Shown here: piece by piece, positions 11,016 to 20,712 of the stretch
Numbering within the stretch: position 1 is the stretch's first letter
How the letters are laid out: every line of letters begins with the position of its first letter
DNA from: an uncultured SAR116 cluster alpha proteobacterium
GTDB taxonomy: Bacteria > Pseudomonadota > Alphaproteobacteria > Puniceispirillales > Marisalimonadaceae
Assembly: GCA_902616615.1 (NCBI GenBank)
Contig: CACMTN010000004.1
Span: 1 to 64,000 of the forward strand
Direction of reading: 5' to 3'
DNA: 64,000 nt
Program-made: the position numbers and the translations under genes
The notes under the pieces: model-generated
Databases searched by the model: none
What the model was told of the DNA's origin: nothing
Seen by the model: only the letters and a program-made list of their open reading frames with translations

Positions 11016-12812
11016 TTAATTGATGTTTTCTTGCTGCCTGATCCACATTTCAGCATATAGCCCGTTCTTTTTTATAAGATCTTGATGACTGCCTATTTCA
11101 ATGATTGTGCCATTATCTAGTACGATAATTTTGTCTGCATCAATGATTGTTGACAATCTATGGGCAATTATAAGTGTGGTGTTTTTATTGGATAATTTTT
11201 TAAGAGATTTTTCAATTGATTTCTCAGTTTTTGTATCTAGTGCAGATGTTGCTTCATCAAAAACAAATATCTGAGGATTTTTTAGAAGGGCCCTAGCAAT
11301 AGCAACTCTTTGTTTTTCACCTCCTGATAGTTTTAATCCTCTCTCCCCTACTACAGTTTCGTATCCTGCTTCAAGATTTGAAATAAACTTGTCTATAGAA
11401 GATAATTTAGCTGCATTAACAATTTCTTTCATAGAAGAATTAGGTTTTGAATAAGCAATATTATATTTAATTGTATCATTAAAAAGCACTGTATCTTGAG
11501 GAACCACCCCTATATTTGATCTTAAAGTATTTTGAGTTACTTCAGATATACATTGACCATCAATATAAATTTTACCTGAAGACGGATCATAGAATCTAAA
11601 TAAAAGCTTTGATATAGTAGATTTACCAGCACCAGTTGGTCCTACAATAGCAACTTTTTCTCCTGAATTTATAGTGAAAGTTAAGTTCTTTAAAATTTTG
11701 CGTCTGCCAAATGAGAAATTTACATTAATAAATTCAATTTTGCCTTTTTTAACTATTAATTCATTAGCATTTTCTTGATCAATTATATCAGGTTTTTCAT
11801 CAACAAGAGCAAACATTCTACCCATATCTAATAATGACTGTCTGATTTCTCTATAAACAAAACCTAAAAAGTTTAATGGTAAATATAATTGTAATAAAAA
11901 AGTATTAACAACCACAAAATCTCCAACAGACATATTCCCATTTGCTATATCTTCTCCAGCCATACCCATAACTAAAAAAAGACCTAAGGCTATTATTCCA
12001 CCTTGACCTATGTTTACTATTGATAAAGATGCCCTAGCTTTGACAGCAGAATCTTCATAAGTTTTCATAGCTTTGTTAAATCTATCTGCCTCCATAATTT
12101 CAGCATTAAAGTATTTTACAGTTTCATAATTTAATAAACTATCTACAGCTTTAGTAGATGCGTTTTCATCGGCTATGTTCATTTTTTTTCTGATGGCGAT
12201 CCTCCATTCAGTTACTTTAATTGTGAAAACTATATAAATTATAACTGTTAATATTGTGATAGCCGAGTATCTAAATCCAAAGGTTACCCATAAAACTATT
12301 CCGACTGTAATCAACTCAACTAAAACTGGGAGTATTTCAAAAACTGTAAATCTTAATAAAAATTCAATACCTTTTGCGCCTCGGTCAATAGCTCTGGTTA
12401 ATCCACCAGTTTGTCTATTTAAGTGAAAAGTAAGAGATAAATTATGCATGTGTTTAAAAGCTTTTAAAGCAGCTCCCCTTACAGCTCTTTGGGCAACTCT
12501 TGCAAAAACAAACTCTTTAGCTTCATCAAAAAAGACTTGTCCCAACCTAGCTAAAGCATATGATCCAATAACAAACCAAAGTAAACTTAAGTTTATTGAG
12601 TTTTTATCAGAAACTAAATCAACTGCTTTACCATATAAGAATGGTGTATATACACTGACAAGTGTTGCTAATATCAAAAATATTAAAGCTAAGGTTATTC
12701 TAATCGGCATTTCTTTATTGCCTTTTGGAATAACAAATCTTAACAATTCTTTAAGTGTTCTAAATGGCGTTAAAATTTTATCATTTGAAGAAAATGCTTC
12801 TGCACTTTTCAT
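11016..12812 (-). CDS. ATM1/HMT-type ABC exporter (fused permease-ATPase)
   Basis: A half-transporter of 598 residues with an N-terminal six-helix membrane domain (about 35-330) and a C-terminal ATPase. Walker A is GPTGAGKST near residue 390, the signature is LSGGEKQR, and Walker B/H-loop is FVFDEATSALD...AHR. The LNRQTGGLTRAIDRGAKGIEFLLRF segment is characteristic of the ATM1 group, which exports glutathione-type sulfur or metal compounds in mitochondria and alphaproteobacteria. It lies just downstream of sufA in the SUF locus, which supports an Fe-S or thiol-related role. The exact substrate is inferred only. Confidence 0.88.
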   Translation of the reverse strand: MKSAEAFSSNDKILTPFRTLKELLRFVIPKGNKEMPIRITLALIFLILATLVSVYTPFLYGKAVDLVSDKNSINLSLLWFVIGSYALARLGQVFFDEAKEFVFARVAQRAVRGAALKAFKHMHNLSLTFHLNRQTGGLTRAIDRGAKGIEFLLRFTVFEILPVLVELITVGIVLWVTFGFRYSAITILTVIIYIVFTIKVTEWRIAIRKKMNIADENASTKAVDSLLNYETVKYFNAEIMEADRFNKAMKTYEDSAVKARASLSIVNIGQGGIIALGLFLVMGMAGEDIANGNMSVGDFVVVNTFLLQLYLPLNFLGFVYREIRQSLLDMGRMFALVDEKPDIIDQENANELIVKKGKIEFINVNFSFGRRKILKNLTFTINSGEKVAIVGPTGAGKSTISKLLFRFYDPSSGKIYIDGQCISEVTQNTLRSNIGVVPQDTVLFNDTIKYNIAYSKPNSSMKEIVNAAKLSSIDKFISNLEAGYETVVGERGLKLSGGEKQRVAIARALLKNPQIFVFDEATSALDTKTEKSIEKSLKKLSNKNTTLIIAHRLSTIIDADKIIVLDNGTIIEIGSHQDLIKKNGLYAEMWIRQQENIN

Positions 12813-12838
12813 AATTTATTCCTAAATATTTAGAATTT

Positions 12839-13198
12839 TTATGCTACAGTGAAACTTTCACCACATCCACAGCGTGCAATTTCATTTGGATTATTAAATT
12901 CAAAACCTGAGCTAAATTTTTGCTCTTTATAATCCATCTCAGATCCTATCAAGAACATTATTGCAGCAGGATCAATACAGATAGTAATATCTTTTGATAT
13001 AATTTTCTCTTCGAACGGTTTAATTTCCTTTGCGTATTCCACATTATATTTCATCCCAGAACAACCTGCTGTCTTTATCCCAATTCTGAGACCAATAACT
13101 TCTGAGTCAGCTTTACTCATTAAGTCTTTAACTCTATTAGCAGCTGCATCTGTTAAAGTTAATAGAGGTTTTTTTTCATTTTTCATTAAAGGCTCCAT
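12839..13198 (-). CDS. sufA: A-type Fe-S carrier of the SUF system
   Basis: HesB/IscA-family carrier of 119 residues that passes nascent Fe-S clusters to client enzymes. The three conserved cysteines are visible: one in TAGCSGMKY and two in CGCGESF near the C-terminus. It is the last SUF gene before the ATM1-like exporter, 5 bp behind sufT. The downstream Met (MKNEKKP) is an alternative start. Confidence 0.93.
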   Translation of the reverse strand: MEPLMKNEKKPLLTLTDAAANRVKDLMSKADSEVIGLRIGIKTAGCSGMKYNVEYAKEIKPFEEKIISKDITICIDPAAIMFLIGSEMDYKEQKFSSGFEFNNPNEIARCGCGESFTVA

Positions 13199-13203
13199 GA
13201 AAA

Positions 13204-13632
13204 TTAATAAATATCAAGTGCCAACTTTGCATCTTCACTCATTCTATCCTTAGTCCATGCAGGTTCCCAAACAAGCTCTACCTCAATTAAGCCAATATTG
13301 GGTATTTTTGCAAGTATATTCGCAACTTGTCCAGGCATTTCCCCAGCTACAGGACAACCAGGAGCTGTAAGGGACATTTTAATTTTTAAATCATTTTTAT
13401 CAATTAATTTAATATCGTATATAAGTCCTAAATCATAAATATTTACCGGTAATTCAGGATCATGGATAGTTTTAAGGGTCTCGATTATTTCACTTTTATC
13501 GATAAATCTACTAGATCTATTATTTTTTTTACCTGCTGTTGCAATAAAAGGCGCATGAGGATCTAAGGAATGGTGATTAGGCATAAAAGCTGATAATGGA
13601 AGTTTGTCATCGCTATTCATACTAAACACCAA
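13204..13632 (-). CDS. sufT: SUF-associated MIP18/DUF59 protein
   Basis: A 142-residue protein whose C-terminal hundred residues form the MIP18 (DUF59) domain: TIHDPELPVNIYDLGLIYD, then LTAPGCPVAGEMP with the conserved Cys, and VELVWEPAWTKDRMS. These proteins assist Fe-S cluster maturation; the mechanism is unsettled. The first 40 residues are a low-complexity extension common in alphaproteobacterial versions. It overlaps the sufS 3' end by 11 bp, so it is clearly in the operon. Confidence 0.9.
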   Translation of the reverse strand: MVFSMNSDDKLPLSAFMPNHHSLDPHAPFIATAGKKNNRSSRFIDKSEIIETLKTIHDPELPVNIYDLGLIYDIKLIDKNDLKIKMSLTAPGCPVAGEMPGQVANILAKIPNIGLIEVELVWEPAWTKDRMSEDAKLALDIY

Positions 13633-14845
13633 ATATTTTTTTTACTTTTGTAAGTGAATTTGCTAAATCATCAAAATCTTCTTTTGTGGAATAGGCACCC
13701 ACCGATGCTCTGGTAGTTGAAACTAATTTAAAAGCATCCATCAAAGGCTGTGCACAATGATGCCCAGCTCTTACCGCAATTCCTTCTCTGTCAATAATTG
13801 TGGCTATGTCATGTGGATGAGCACAATCCATTGTAAAAGAAACAACACCTGTTTTATTAGGAGCTTTACCAAATACAGATACACCATCAATTGAATCTAA
13901 TAAAGAAGTACCATAGTCGATAATATTTTTTTCATGACGCCCAATTTCTTCAATTCCAATTTCATTAACCCAATCAATTGCTTCTCCTAAGGCAATTGCT
14001 TCAACAATTGGTGGTGTTCCAGCTTCAAATCTTAATGGAGGATCAGCATATGTAGATTTTTGGATTTTTACAATATCGATCATGTCACCACCACCTAAGA
14101 ATGGTGGCATCTTATCTAACAAGTTATATCTTCCAAATAAGATTCCTATACCAGTAGGACCATATAATTTGTGTCCTGAAAAACAGTAAAAATCACAACC
14201 CAGATCAATTACATCAACTTTTTCATGGATAACACCCTGACAACCATCAACCACACTTATTGCTGCACATTCTTTAGCTATTTTGCATATTTCTTTAACA
14301 GGAAAAGTAGTTCCTAAAACATTAGAAACATGAGGAAAAGAAATAATTTTTGTTTTATCAGTGACTAAATCTCTAATTATATCTGGATTAAATTCAGAGT
14401 TTGGATCTACATGTGCAGCTTTTATCTTTACATTTTTTTGTTCTGCGACAATTTGCCATGGGACTATATTGGCATGATGTTCAGCGATAGTAATAATTAT
14501 TTCGTCGCCGGCAGATAAATTTTTCATTCCCCAACTATATGCTACAAGATTTAATGCTGCTGTAGCACCAGATGTAAAAATTACTTCATTTTCAGAACAA
14601 TTTATAAATTTAGCTACTTTTACTCTTGAGCCTTCGTATTTAGCAGTTGCTTCTTCAGACAACTTGTGAAGACCTCTGTGAACATTAGAATAATTAAAGG
14701 AATAATTTTTGCTTATAGCATCTAATACTCTTTTTGGTTTGTGCATAGATGCGGCGGAGTCAAGATAAACTAGTTTTTTATCCCAAACTTTCCTTTGAAG
14801 AGCTGGAAATTGATCTTTAATAAAATTTGTATCATATACTTTCAT
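13622..14845 (-). CDS. sufS: Cysteine desulfurase SufS
   Basis: PLP enzyme that removes sulfur from cysteine for cluster assembly. Type II (SufS) features are YLDSAASMHKP, the PLP lysine in FSGHKLYGPTGIG near residue 224, and the persulfide cysteine in RAGHHCAQPLMD near residue 364. Length is 407. No sufE or sufU lies next to it, so the sulfur acceptor must be encoded elsewhere. It sits 4 bp downstream of sufD. Confidence 0.96.
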   Translation of the reverse strand: MKVYDTNFIKDQFPALQRKVWDKKLVYLDSAASMHKPKRVLDAISKNYSFNYSNVHRGLHKLSEEATAKYEGSRVKVAKFINCSENEVIFTSGATAALNLVAYSWGMKNLSAGDEIIITIAEHHANIVPWQIVAEQKNVKIKAAHVDPNSEFNPDIIRDLVTDKTKIISFPHVSNVLGTTFPVKEICKIAKECAAISVVDGCQGVIHEKVDVIDLGCDFYCFSGHKLYGPTGIGILFGRYNLLDKMPPFLGGGDMIDIVKIQKSTYADPPLRFEAGTPPIVEAIALGEAIDWVNEIGIEEIGRHEKNIIDYGTSLLDSIDGVSVFGKAPNKTGVVSFTMDCAHPHDIATIIDREGIAVRAGHHCAQPLMDAFKLVSTTRASVGAYSTKEDFDDLANSLTKVKKIFGV

Positions 14846-14849
14846 GTAA

Positions 14850-16109
14850 TTATATTTCTTTACTAATAATTTCTGACAAAGCTAGTTCAGCCTCTTCAAA
14901 TACAAAGTTTTGCATAGATTCTGTAACTGACTCATTAATTATATCTTTAAGAAAAGCGGTTATAAGTATTTGTTTTGCTTTTTTTTCTGAAATGCCTCTA
15001 CTTTTAAGATAAAACAGTTGATCATCTTCTATCTCTCCAACAGTTGCACCATGTGCACAAATTACATCATCTGCATAAATTTCTAGCTCTGGCTTTGCAT
15101 TTGCAATTGCATTTTCTGATAATAAAATAGCCTTACTCATCTGTTGTCCATCGGTTTTCTGTGCATCTGGAGCCACCCTAACTTTACCTTGAAAAACGCC
15201 TGTAGATTTGCCACCTAATACACCTCTAACAATTTGTTTTGAAGTACAGTTGGGTACATCATGATAGATAGCTGTTGTTAGGTCATGGTGTTGATTTTTA
15301 GAAGACAAATATACACCATTAAGATTTAGATTACAGTTTTCTCCTTTTAAATAAGCATGAGTTTCAGAGCGTGTAAACAACCCACCTTTAATTAGCGAAA
15401 AAGAGTTATAATTAGATTTTTCTGATAAAAAAGTACAATTGGCTGACAAATTGTAAGAGTGTTGATTATCATTAAAAATTTTCAATGAATTAATTGACGC
15501 ATTTTTTTTTAGTTCAACTAATTGTAAAGGCATTATAAGAGAACTTAAATGGTTGAATCTTTCAATTATTGTTATACTACTTTTGTCTTTTAACTCTATA
15601 TACAAAGCAGGATGAACAGATGAGTCGTCATCACCACCTTCATAAATTATTTCAAAAAGATCTCTTATCTTTACATCTTTTTCAATTGTTAATTTTACTA
15701 TGGAAGGGGTACATGAAAATGAAACATTTGTAGAAGGATGATCTTTCAAGTTACTATCTTTAAATTTATGAAAACATCTAAGGGAGTCCTCTTCTCCCAA
15801 AATATTCAAAGATGAACCCGGTGGTAATTTTGATGATAAATCTTCTCGAAAAGCACCATCTACAAATCTTATTATTTTAGAACCGTTGAACTTTGATACA
15901 GAGGAAATTTGTTTTTTGAAATTAGGTGTTATTGGGGTTATCTCTTTCCTAGATAAAACACCTAACCTACTTAATCTCCAAGTTTCTTCTCTAGGACTTG
16001 GCCAACTTTTGAAATCATTCGATGCTAATTTTCTAAAACTTTTTTCTTCAAATTGACTAACGTGATCTTTTACGGAAATGATATAATTATCTCTAACATT
16101 ATGCAGCAT
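14850..16109 (-). CDS. sufD: SUF scaffold component SufD
   Basis: Partner of SufB in the SufBC2D scaffold. The divergent N-terminal half is followed by the beta-helix core (VYLSSKNQHHDLTTAIYHDVPNCTSKQIVRG, GVFQGKVRVAPDAQKTDGQQ) and the conserved end with CAHGATVGEIEDDQLFYLKSRG. It overlaps sufC by 11 bp, indicating coupled translation. Length of 419 is normal. Confidence 0.95.
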   Translation of the reverse strand: MLHNVRDNYIISVKDHVSQFEEKSFRKLASNDFKSWPSPREETWRLSRLGVLSRKEITPITPNFKKQISSVSKFNGSKIIRFVDGAFREDLSSKLPPGSSLNILGEEDSLRCFHKFKDSNLKDHPSTNVSFSCTPSIVKLTIEKDVKIRDLFEIIYEGGDDDSSVHPALYIELKDKSSITIIERFNHLSSLIMPLQLVELKKNASINSLKIFNDNQHSYNLSANCTFLSEKSNYNSFSLIKGGLFTRSETHAYLKGENCNLNLNGVYLSSKNQHHDLTTAIYHDVPNCTSKQIVRGVLGGKSTGVFQGKVRVAPDAQKTDGQQMSKAILLSENAIANAKPELEIYADDVICAHGATVGEIEDDQLFYLKSRGISEKKAKQILITAFLKDIINESVTESMQNFVFEEAELALSEIISKEI

Positions 16110-16851
16110 TAATCAAACCTACATAACCATTTTTTTCAACTTCCAATGCTAGTTCAGGGCCTCCAGATTTTATAATATTACCATCAGATAAAATATGAAC
16201 AAAATCTGGAACTATATAATCTAATAGTCTTTGATAATGCGTTATTACAACTATAGCATTTTCTTCATTTCTTTGCTCATTTACTCCATCCGAAACTATT
16301 TTCAACGCATCAACATCTAAACCTGAATCAGTTTCGTCTAAAATTGAAACTTTTGGCATAAGCATTGCCATTTGTAATATTTCAAAACGTTTTTTTTCTC
16401 CACCAGAAAAACCAACATTTACAGCTCTCTTTAACATCTCATCTTTAACAAACATTTTTGAAGCAACTTTTCTAGCTTCTTTAACAAATGCTAAATGATC
16501 TAGTTCTTCCTCCCCTAGAAACTTTCTTCTAGAATTAACGGCTTCTCTTAAAAAACTCATCCCACCTACACCTGGCAATTCAACAGGATATTGAAAAGCT
16601 AAAAATAAGCCAGACCTAGCTCTCTTATCAGCTTCCATGTCCGACAAAGACTGTCCCTCTAAAAAAACTTCTCCACTTTCTAATTCATAACCATCTCTTC
16701 CAGCTAACATGTATGATAAAGTACTTTTTCCTGAGCCATTAGGTCCCATAATAGCGTGAACTTCACCACTATTTACTGATAAAGATAAACCTTTAAGAAT
16801 ATCTTTATCATCAAGTTTTAATTTAGCATTTTTAATTTCAAGTAGTGGCAT
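16099..16851 (-). CDS. sufC: SUF ATPase SufC
   Basis: ABC-type ATPase of the SufBC2D scaffold. Walker A is GPNGSGKST, the signature FSGGEKKR, and Walker B ILDETDSGLD. I place the start at the Met of MPLLEIKNAKL because a GGAAG Shine-Dalgarno sits just before it and the family begins there. The frame stays open upstream to 16914, overlapping sufB, but those 21 extra residues are not homologous. With this start the protein has 250 residues and a 31 bp gap to sufB. Confidence 0.96.
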   Translation of the reverse strand: MPLLEIKNAKLKLDDKDILKGLSLSVNSGEVHAIMGPNGSGKSTLSYMLAGRDGYELESGEVFLEGQSLSDMEADKRARSGLFLAFQYPVELPGVGGMSFLREAVNSRRKFLGEEELDHLAFVKEARKVASKMFVKDEMLKRAVNVGFSGGEKKRFEILQMAMLMPKVSILDETDSGLDVDALKIVSDGVNEQRNEENAIVVITHYQRLLDYIVPDFVHILSDGNIIKSGGPELALEVEKNGYVGLINAA

Positions 16852-16882
16852 CTTTCTTCCAATATTAGTTAAGTAATTTAAA

Positions 16883-18334
16883 TTACCCGACTGAACCTTC
16901 CAAACTAATTCCAATCAGTTTTTGTGCTTCAACTGCAAATTCCATGGGTAATTCTTTCATAACTTCTTTACAAAAACCATTTACGATTAGTGATGTAGCT
17001 TGTTCTGTATCAAGACCTCTTTGTAAACAATAAAAAAGTTGATCTTCAGATATTTTTGAAGTAGTTGCTTCATGTTCAACCCGAGCGTGGGGTGTGAATT
17101 GATTAATATATGGAACAGTATGTGCCCCACATTTATCACCAATTAGTAAGGAGTCGCATTGAGTAAAATTTCTTGAACCTTTTGCATTTTTTTGTATTTG
17201 AACTTGACCTCTATAAGTGTTTTGGGCTTTACCAGCTGAAATTCCTTTAGAAATAATGGTTGATTTTGTATTTTTTCCGATGTGAATCATTTTTGTACCA
17301 GTATCAGCCTGTTGTGCGTTATTAGCAACAGCAACTGAGTAAAATTCACCAACAGAATCATCCCCTTTAAGTACGCATGACGGATATTTCCATGTTATGG
17401 CAGAACCAGTTTCTACTTGTGTCCATGAAATTTTAGATTTTTTTCCAAGACAATTTCCTCTTTTAGTAACAAAATTGTAAATACCACCTCTACCATCTTT
17501 ATCACCTGGATACCAGTTCTGAACTGTTGAATACTTTATTTCTGCATTATTCATAGCAACTAATTCTACAACTGCCGCGTGAAGTTGATTTTCATCTCTT
17601 TGTGGGGCAGTACATCCTTCTAGATAAGATACATATGTATTGTCTTCTGCAATAATAAGTGTCCTTTCAAACTGTCCAGAATTTTGTTCATTAATTCGGA
17701 AGTAGGTTGATAACTCCATAGGGCACTTAACGCCTTTTGGAATATAGACAAAAGACCCATCTGTAAAAACAGCAGAGTTTAAAGCAGCATAATAATTATC
17801 ACTAATTGGTATAACTGATCCAATATATTTTTTTACGAGATCAGGATGAGATTGGACTGCTTCCGAAATAGGACAAAAAATTATACCTTCTTCAGCTAAT
17901 TTTTCTCTAAACGTGGTTGCTACTGAGACAGAATCAAATACATAGTCTACAGCAACGCCCGCTAAAACTTCTTGTTCTTTAATTGGTATACCTAATTTTT
18001 CATAAGTCCTTAATAATTCTGGATCAACCTCATCAAGACTATTTAATTTTGGTTTGGTTTTAGGAGCTGAATAATAATAAATATCTTGAAAATTAATTTT
18101 AGGAAAATCAACCATAGCCCAATTAGGTGCTTCCATTGAAAGCCATTTTTTATATGCTTTTAGTCTCCATTCTAATAACCATTTAGGTTCTTTTTTCTTA
18201 TGTGAAATAAATTTTACAATATCTTCACTGAGACCAAGTGGGGCTTTTTCAGCTTCAAGGTCAGTAACAAAACCATATTTGTAAGTACTTGAAACTTCCT
18301 TTACTTTGTCAATTGTTTCTTGAGTAGCAACCAT
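16883..18334 (-). CDS. sufB: SUF scaffold component SufB
   Basis: Main scaffold on which the cluster is built. A 483-residue protein with [17 protein letters not shown] near the start, then [14 protein letters not shown] and the highly conserved core [41 protein letters not shown] and [12 protein letters not shown]. It follows the Rrf2 regulator by 11 bp, so it is the first structural gene of the SUF operon. Confidence 0.97.
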   Translation of the reverse strand: MVATQETIDKVKEVSSTYKYGFVTDLEAEKAPLGLSEDIVKFISHKKKEPKWLLEWRLKAYKKWLSMEAPNWAMVDFPKINFQDIYYYSAPKTKPKLNSLDEVDPELLRTYEKLGIPIKEQEVLAGVAVDYVFDSVSVATTFREKLAEEGIIFCPISEAVQSHPDLVKKYIGSVIPISDNYYAALNSAVFTDGSFVYIPKGVKCPMELSTYFRINEQNSGQFERTLIIAEDNTYVSYLEGCTAPQRDENQLHAAVVELVAMNNAEIKYSTVQNWYPGDKDGRGGIYNFVTKRGNCLGKKSKISWTQVETGSAITWKYPSCVLKGDDSVGEFYSVAVANNAQQADTGTKMIHIGKNTKSTIISKGISAGKAQNTYRGQVQIQKNAKGSRNFTQCDSLLIGDKCGAHTVPYINQFTPHARVEHEATTSKISEDQLFYCLQRGLDTEQATSLIVNGFCKEVMKELPMEFAVEAQKLIGISLEGSVG

Positions 18335-18345
18335 ATAATTCCCTT

Positions 18346-18807
18346 TTAATTTATTCTATCAATCAATGCATCTTTATTATCATCTAATAAAAATGGAGTT
18401 TCATAACTCAAAAGCTCTTGTAAAGATATATCATTAAGAGATTTTCTAATAATCTCATTAATTTTGTTCCATTTTCCACCTAAAAAACAAATATCGCTGG
18501 CTTCACAAAAACTTTCAGATTTGTCAACACAAGATGTTAAAGTTATAGGCCCATCAAGTGCTTCTATAATCTCAACAACTGAAATTTCTGAGGAATTTTT
18601 GTTTAACATATAACCACCAAGTGCTCCACGATTAGCCTTAATAAAATTACTTTTTGAAACTAGTAATTTTAGTAGCTTTTGAACTGTATATAATGCCAGT
18701 CCAGTTTCTTTTGATAATTCAGTTGCCGACATCGAGGACCCTGGTCTTCGAGCTAGAGTACCAAGGCAGACAACAGCGTAATCTGTCATTTTACTAAGTT
18801 TTATCAT
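18346..18807 (-). CDS. Rrf2-family regulator of the SUF operon
   Basis: A winged-helix regulator whose N-terminal domain ([19 protein letters not shown], then [17 protein letters not shown]) and C-rich segment ([19 protein letters not shown], three cysteines) fit Rrf2/IscR-type Fe-S sensors. It resembles the SUF-linked Rrf2 subgroup more than IscR itself. An open frame begins at a GTG at 18825, but the family start is the Met at 18807. It leads the operon, implying autoregulation by Fe-S status; an inverted repeat lies directly upstream. Confidence 0.88.
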   Translation of the reverse strand: MIKLSKMTDYAVVCLGTLARRPGSSMSATELSKETGLALYTVQKLLKLLVSKSNFIKANRGALGGYMLNKNSSEISVVEIIEALDGPITLTSCVDKSESFCEASDICFLGGKWNKINEIIRKSLNDISLQELLSYETPFLLDDNKDALIDRIN

Positions 18808-18811
18808 AGGC

Positions 18812-18836
18812 ATTATATAGTACACTTCTAGTACTA
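18812..18836 (-). promoter_or_regulatory. Candidate promoter and operator of the SUF operon
   Basis: On the minus strand a perfect TATAAT (18817-18812) follows, with no gap, the inverted repeat TAGTAC-N7-GTACTA (18836-18818). The repeat fills the 17 bp spacer upstream of the -10 box, the position expected for an Rrf2-type repressor site. The -35 region is poor, as is common at such promoters. If this -10 is used, transcription would start at or next to the regulator's Met codon at 18807, giving a leaderless or near-leaderless message. The role is inferred from position only. Confidence 0.45.
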
Positions 18837-18855
18837 ATTAAAGATTAAAGTTGAA

Positions 18856-19257
18856 TTAATTTCTAACTTCGTTTCTTAAGTGATATTTACCTTTTTTCAT
18901 ACCACTGAAAATTTCATCCAAATCTGGGTGTTCAAGTGGACCATTTTCTCCATCATCTACTAAATTTTGTTGGGAAACATAAGCTGTGTAAAAAGTTTCA
19001 GTATTTTCAGCCATAAGATGATAATAAGGTTGGTTTCGTGAAGGTCTAATTTCTGCCGGTATAGATTGATACCACTCTTCAGTATTTGCAAATTCAGGAT
19101 CAACATCGACAATAACACCTCTAAAAGGATAAATACGATGTTTTACAATATCCCCTATATTGAATAAAGGATCTTTGTAGACTTTTATATTGTTCAAGTT
19201 TTTTGTTTCAGAAATAGAACTATCTATTTTATAATCATCTTTTTTTTTGCTAGACAT
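18856..19257 (-). CDS. hspQ: HspQ / YccV-like hemimethylated-DNA-binding family protein
   Basis: A 133-residue protein with the YccV domain: NIGDIVKHRIYPFRGVIVDVDPEFANTEEW, then PYYHLMAENTETFYTAYVSQQNL and a C-terminal HPDLDEIFSGMKKGKY. In E. coli HspQ is a heat-shock factor that acts as a Lon specificity enhancer and was first described as binding hemimethylated DNA. The polar N-terminal 25 residues are an unconserved extension. It is followed by no SUF gene and is probably its own unit, upstream of which lies rpmF. Confidence 0.9.
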   Translation of the reverse strand: MSSKKKDDYKIDSSISETKNLNNIKVYKDPLFNIGDIVKHRIYPFRGVIVDVDPEFANTEEWYQSIPAEIRPSRNQPYYHLMAENTETFYTAYVSQQNLVDDGENGPLEHPDLDEIFSGMKKGKYHLRNEVRN

Positions 19258-19294
19258 TTTTTTACCTTAAATATTTTTTTAAGATTTTATAAAT

Positions 19295-19480
19295 TTAGGA
19301 TTTGGACTTGATATTTAATACTTGTCTACCTTTGTACATGCCCGTTTTAAGGTCAATATGGTGAGGTCTATGTAATTCACCAGTATCTTTGCTTTCAACA
19401 TAGGCATCAGAGATTAAGGAATCATGGGAACGTCTCATGCCTCTTCTGGATCTAGTAATTTTACTTTTTGGTACAGCCAT
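19295..19480 (-). CDS. rpmF: Ribosomal protein bL32
   Basis: A 61-residue basic protein beginning [20 protein letters not shown], the bL32 signature. The zinc-binding cysteines found in some lineages are absent, as is usual in alphaproteobacteria. It has a good AAGGTGAG Shine-Dalgarno. In many bacteria it precedes plsX-fabH; here its neighbours are tRNA-Ala and hspQ. Confidence 0.96.
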   Translation of the reverse strand: MAVPKSKITRSRRGMRRSHDSLISDAYVESKDTGELHRPHHIDLKTGMYKGRQVLNIKSKS

Positions 19481-19508
19481 TCATTCTCACCTTTTAAAAT
19501 ATATAATA

Positions 19509-19584
19509 TGGTGGAGCTGGACGGGATCGAACCGACGACCTCCTGCTTGCAAAGCAGGCGCTCTCCCAATTGAGCTACAGCCCC
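19509..19584 (-). tRNA. tRNA-Ala (anticodon TGC), CCA encoded
   Basis: Read on the minus strand: acceptor GGGGCTG pairs with CAGCTCC and contains the G3:U70 wobble that is the alanine identity element, followed by A and an encoded CCA. The anticodon loop TTTGCAA gives TGC (plus-strand 19549-19551). D arm GCTCAATTGGGAGAGC and T arm GTTCGATCC are standard. It is a lone gene, not in an rRNA operon. Confidence 0.97.
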
Positions 19585-19719
19585 ATAAACTTATATTTGT
19601 TTAGATATCTCTAGAAAGCAATATCGTCAAGATTTTTTATATGTAAAAGTCAAATTATTTAACATTTATATTGATATATTATATGTTATTAAGCTATTAA
19701 ATTATCAATAAGGAATAAA

Positions 19720-20712
19720 ATGTTTTTTGGTGAAGTGAAAACTGAATCATCTTTAGGTGGAATTCTATCATCCTCCATAGAAATTTATAAAAATAAAAAT
19801 AAAATAAAAATCTCAAAAGGAACAGTTATTAACAAAAATATACTGGATCTTTTATTGTTAAATAATATCAAACACATAAAATGTGCTAAGTTGGATAACG
19901 ATGAAATTGATGAAAACTCAGCTGTTCATAAGATATCAAAAAAGATTATTACTTCAAAAAAATCAAATATTAAAATTCAAGGTCCCCAAAATGGAAGATG
20001 TAACTTAGTATCCAGTGTTGATGGATTAATAATATTTCAACCAGACCAAATGTTTTCTATTAATTCAGTGACAAATGACATTGGAATAGCTTCTTTAAAA
20101 GCGTTTTCAAAGGTCAAAAAAAATCAGATAGTTGCCTCAATTAAAGCTATTCCTTTTGGAATTAAAAAAAATAACCTTCAAGATATAATCAATATTTGTA
20201 AAGATTGTTTTAGAATTTTACCTTTCCAAAAAAAAAATGTTCATTTAATTCAAACAACAAATCATAATACTCGTTCAAAAATATTAGAAAAAACTTATGA
20301 AGTTACAAAGAATAGATTATCATCTTGTGGAATTAATAAGATTGTAGAAAAAAAATGTTTTCATGAAACTAAATCTATATGTAAACAATTAAATAAAAGT
20401 GTAAATGAAGATGCAGATATAATTTTAATATTTGGGATATCTGCTATATCTGACATTAACGACATGATACCTCAGTCAATAATTGATATTAATGGTAAAA
20501 TTTTACGTTTGGGCATGCCAGTTGAACCTGGAAATTTAATTCTGCTAGCTGAGATTAAAGTTTCAAAAAAACATATTTCAATAATTGGCATGCCTGGATG
20601 TGCTAGATCTAAAAAAGAAAATGGAGTTGATTGGATTTTATGGAGGAAATTATGCGACTTAAAAATTTCTTCAGACGACATAAATCATATGGGTAATGGG
20701 GGGTTGTTATGA
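19720..20712 (+). CDS. Molybdopterin-binding (MoCF/MoaB-like) protein without the usual MobA domain
   Basis: A 330-residue protein. The N-terminus (MFFGEVKTESSLGGILSSSI, then ISKGTVINKNILDLLLLNNI) and the later VSSVDGLIIFQPDQMFSIN and MPVEPGNLILLA segments resemble alphaproteobacterial proteins that join a molybdopterin-binding domain to a C-terminal MobA nucleotidyltransferase. Here the protein stops before any MobA domain. It may bind molybdopterin or a substrate intermediate, but no other molybdenum-cofactor gene is in the window. Lysine- and asparagine-rich composition makes homology harder to judge. It overlaps arsC by four bases (ATGA). Confidence 0.65.
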   Translation: MFFGEVKTESSLGGILSSSIEIYKNKNKIKISKGTVINKNILDLLLLNNIKHIKCAKLDNDEIDENSAVHKISKKIITSKKSNIKIQGPQNGRCNLVSSVDGLIIFQPDQMFSINSVTNDIGIASLKAFSKVKKNQIVASIKAIPFGIKKNNLQDIINICKDCFRILPFQKKNVHLIQTTNHNTRSKILEKTYEVTKNRLSSCGINKIVEKKCFHETKSICKQLNKSVNEDADIILIFGISAISDINDMIPQSIIDINGKILRLGMPVEPGNLILLAEIKVSKKHISIIGMPGCARSKKENGVDWILWRKLCDLKISSDDINHMGNGGLL

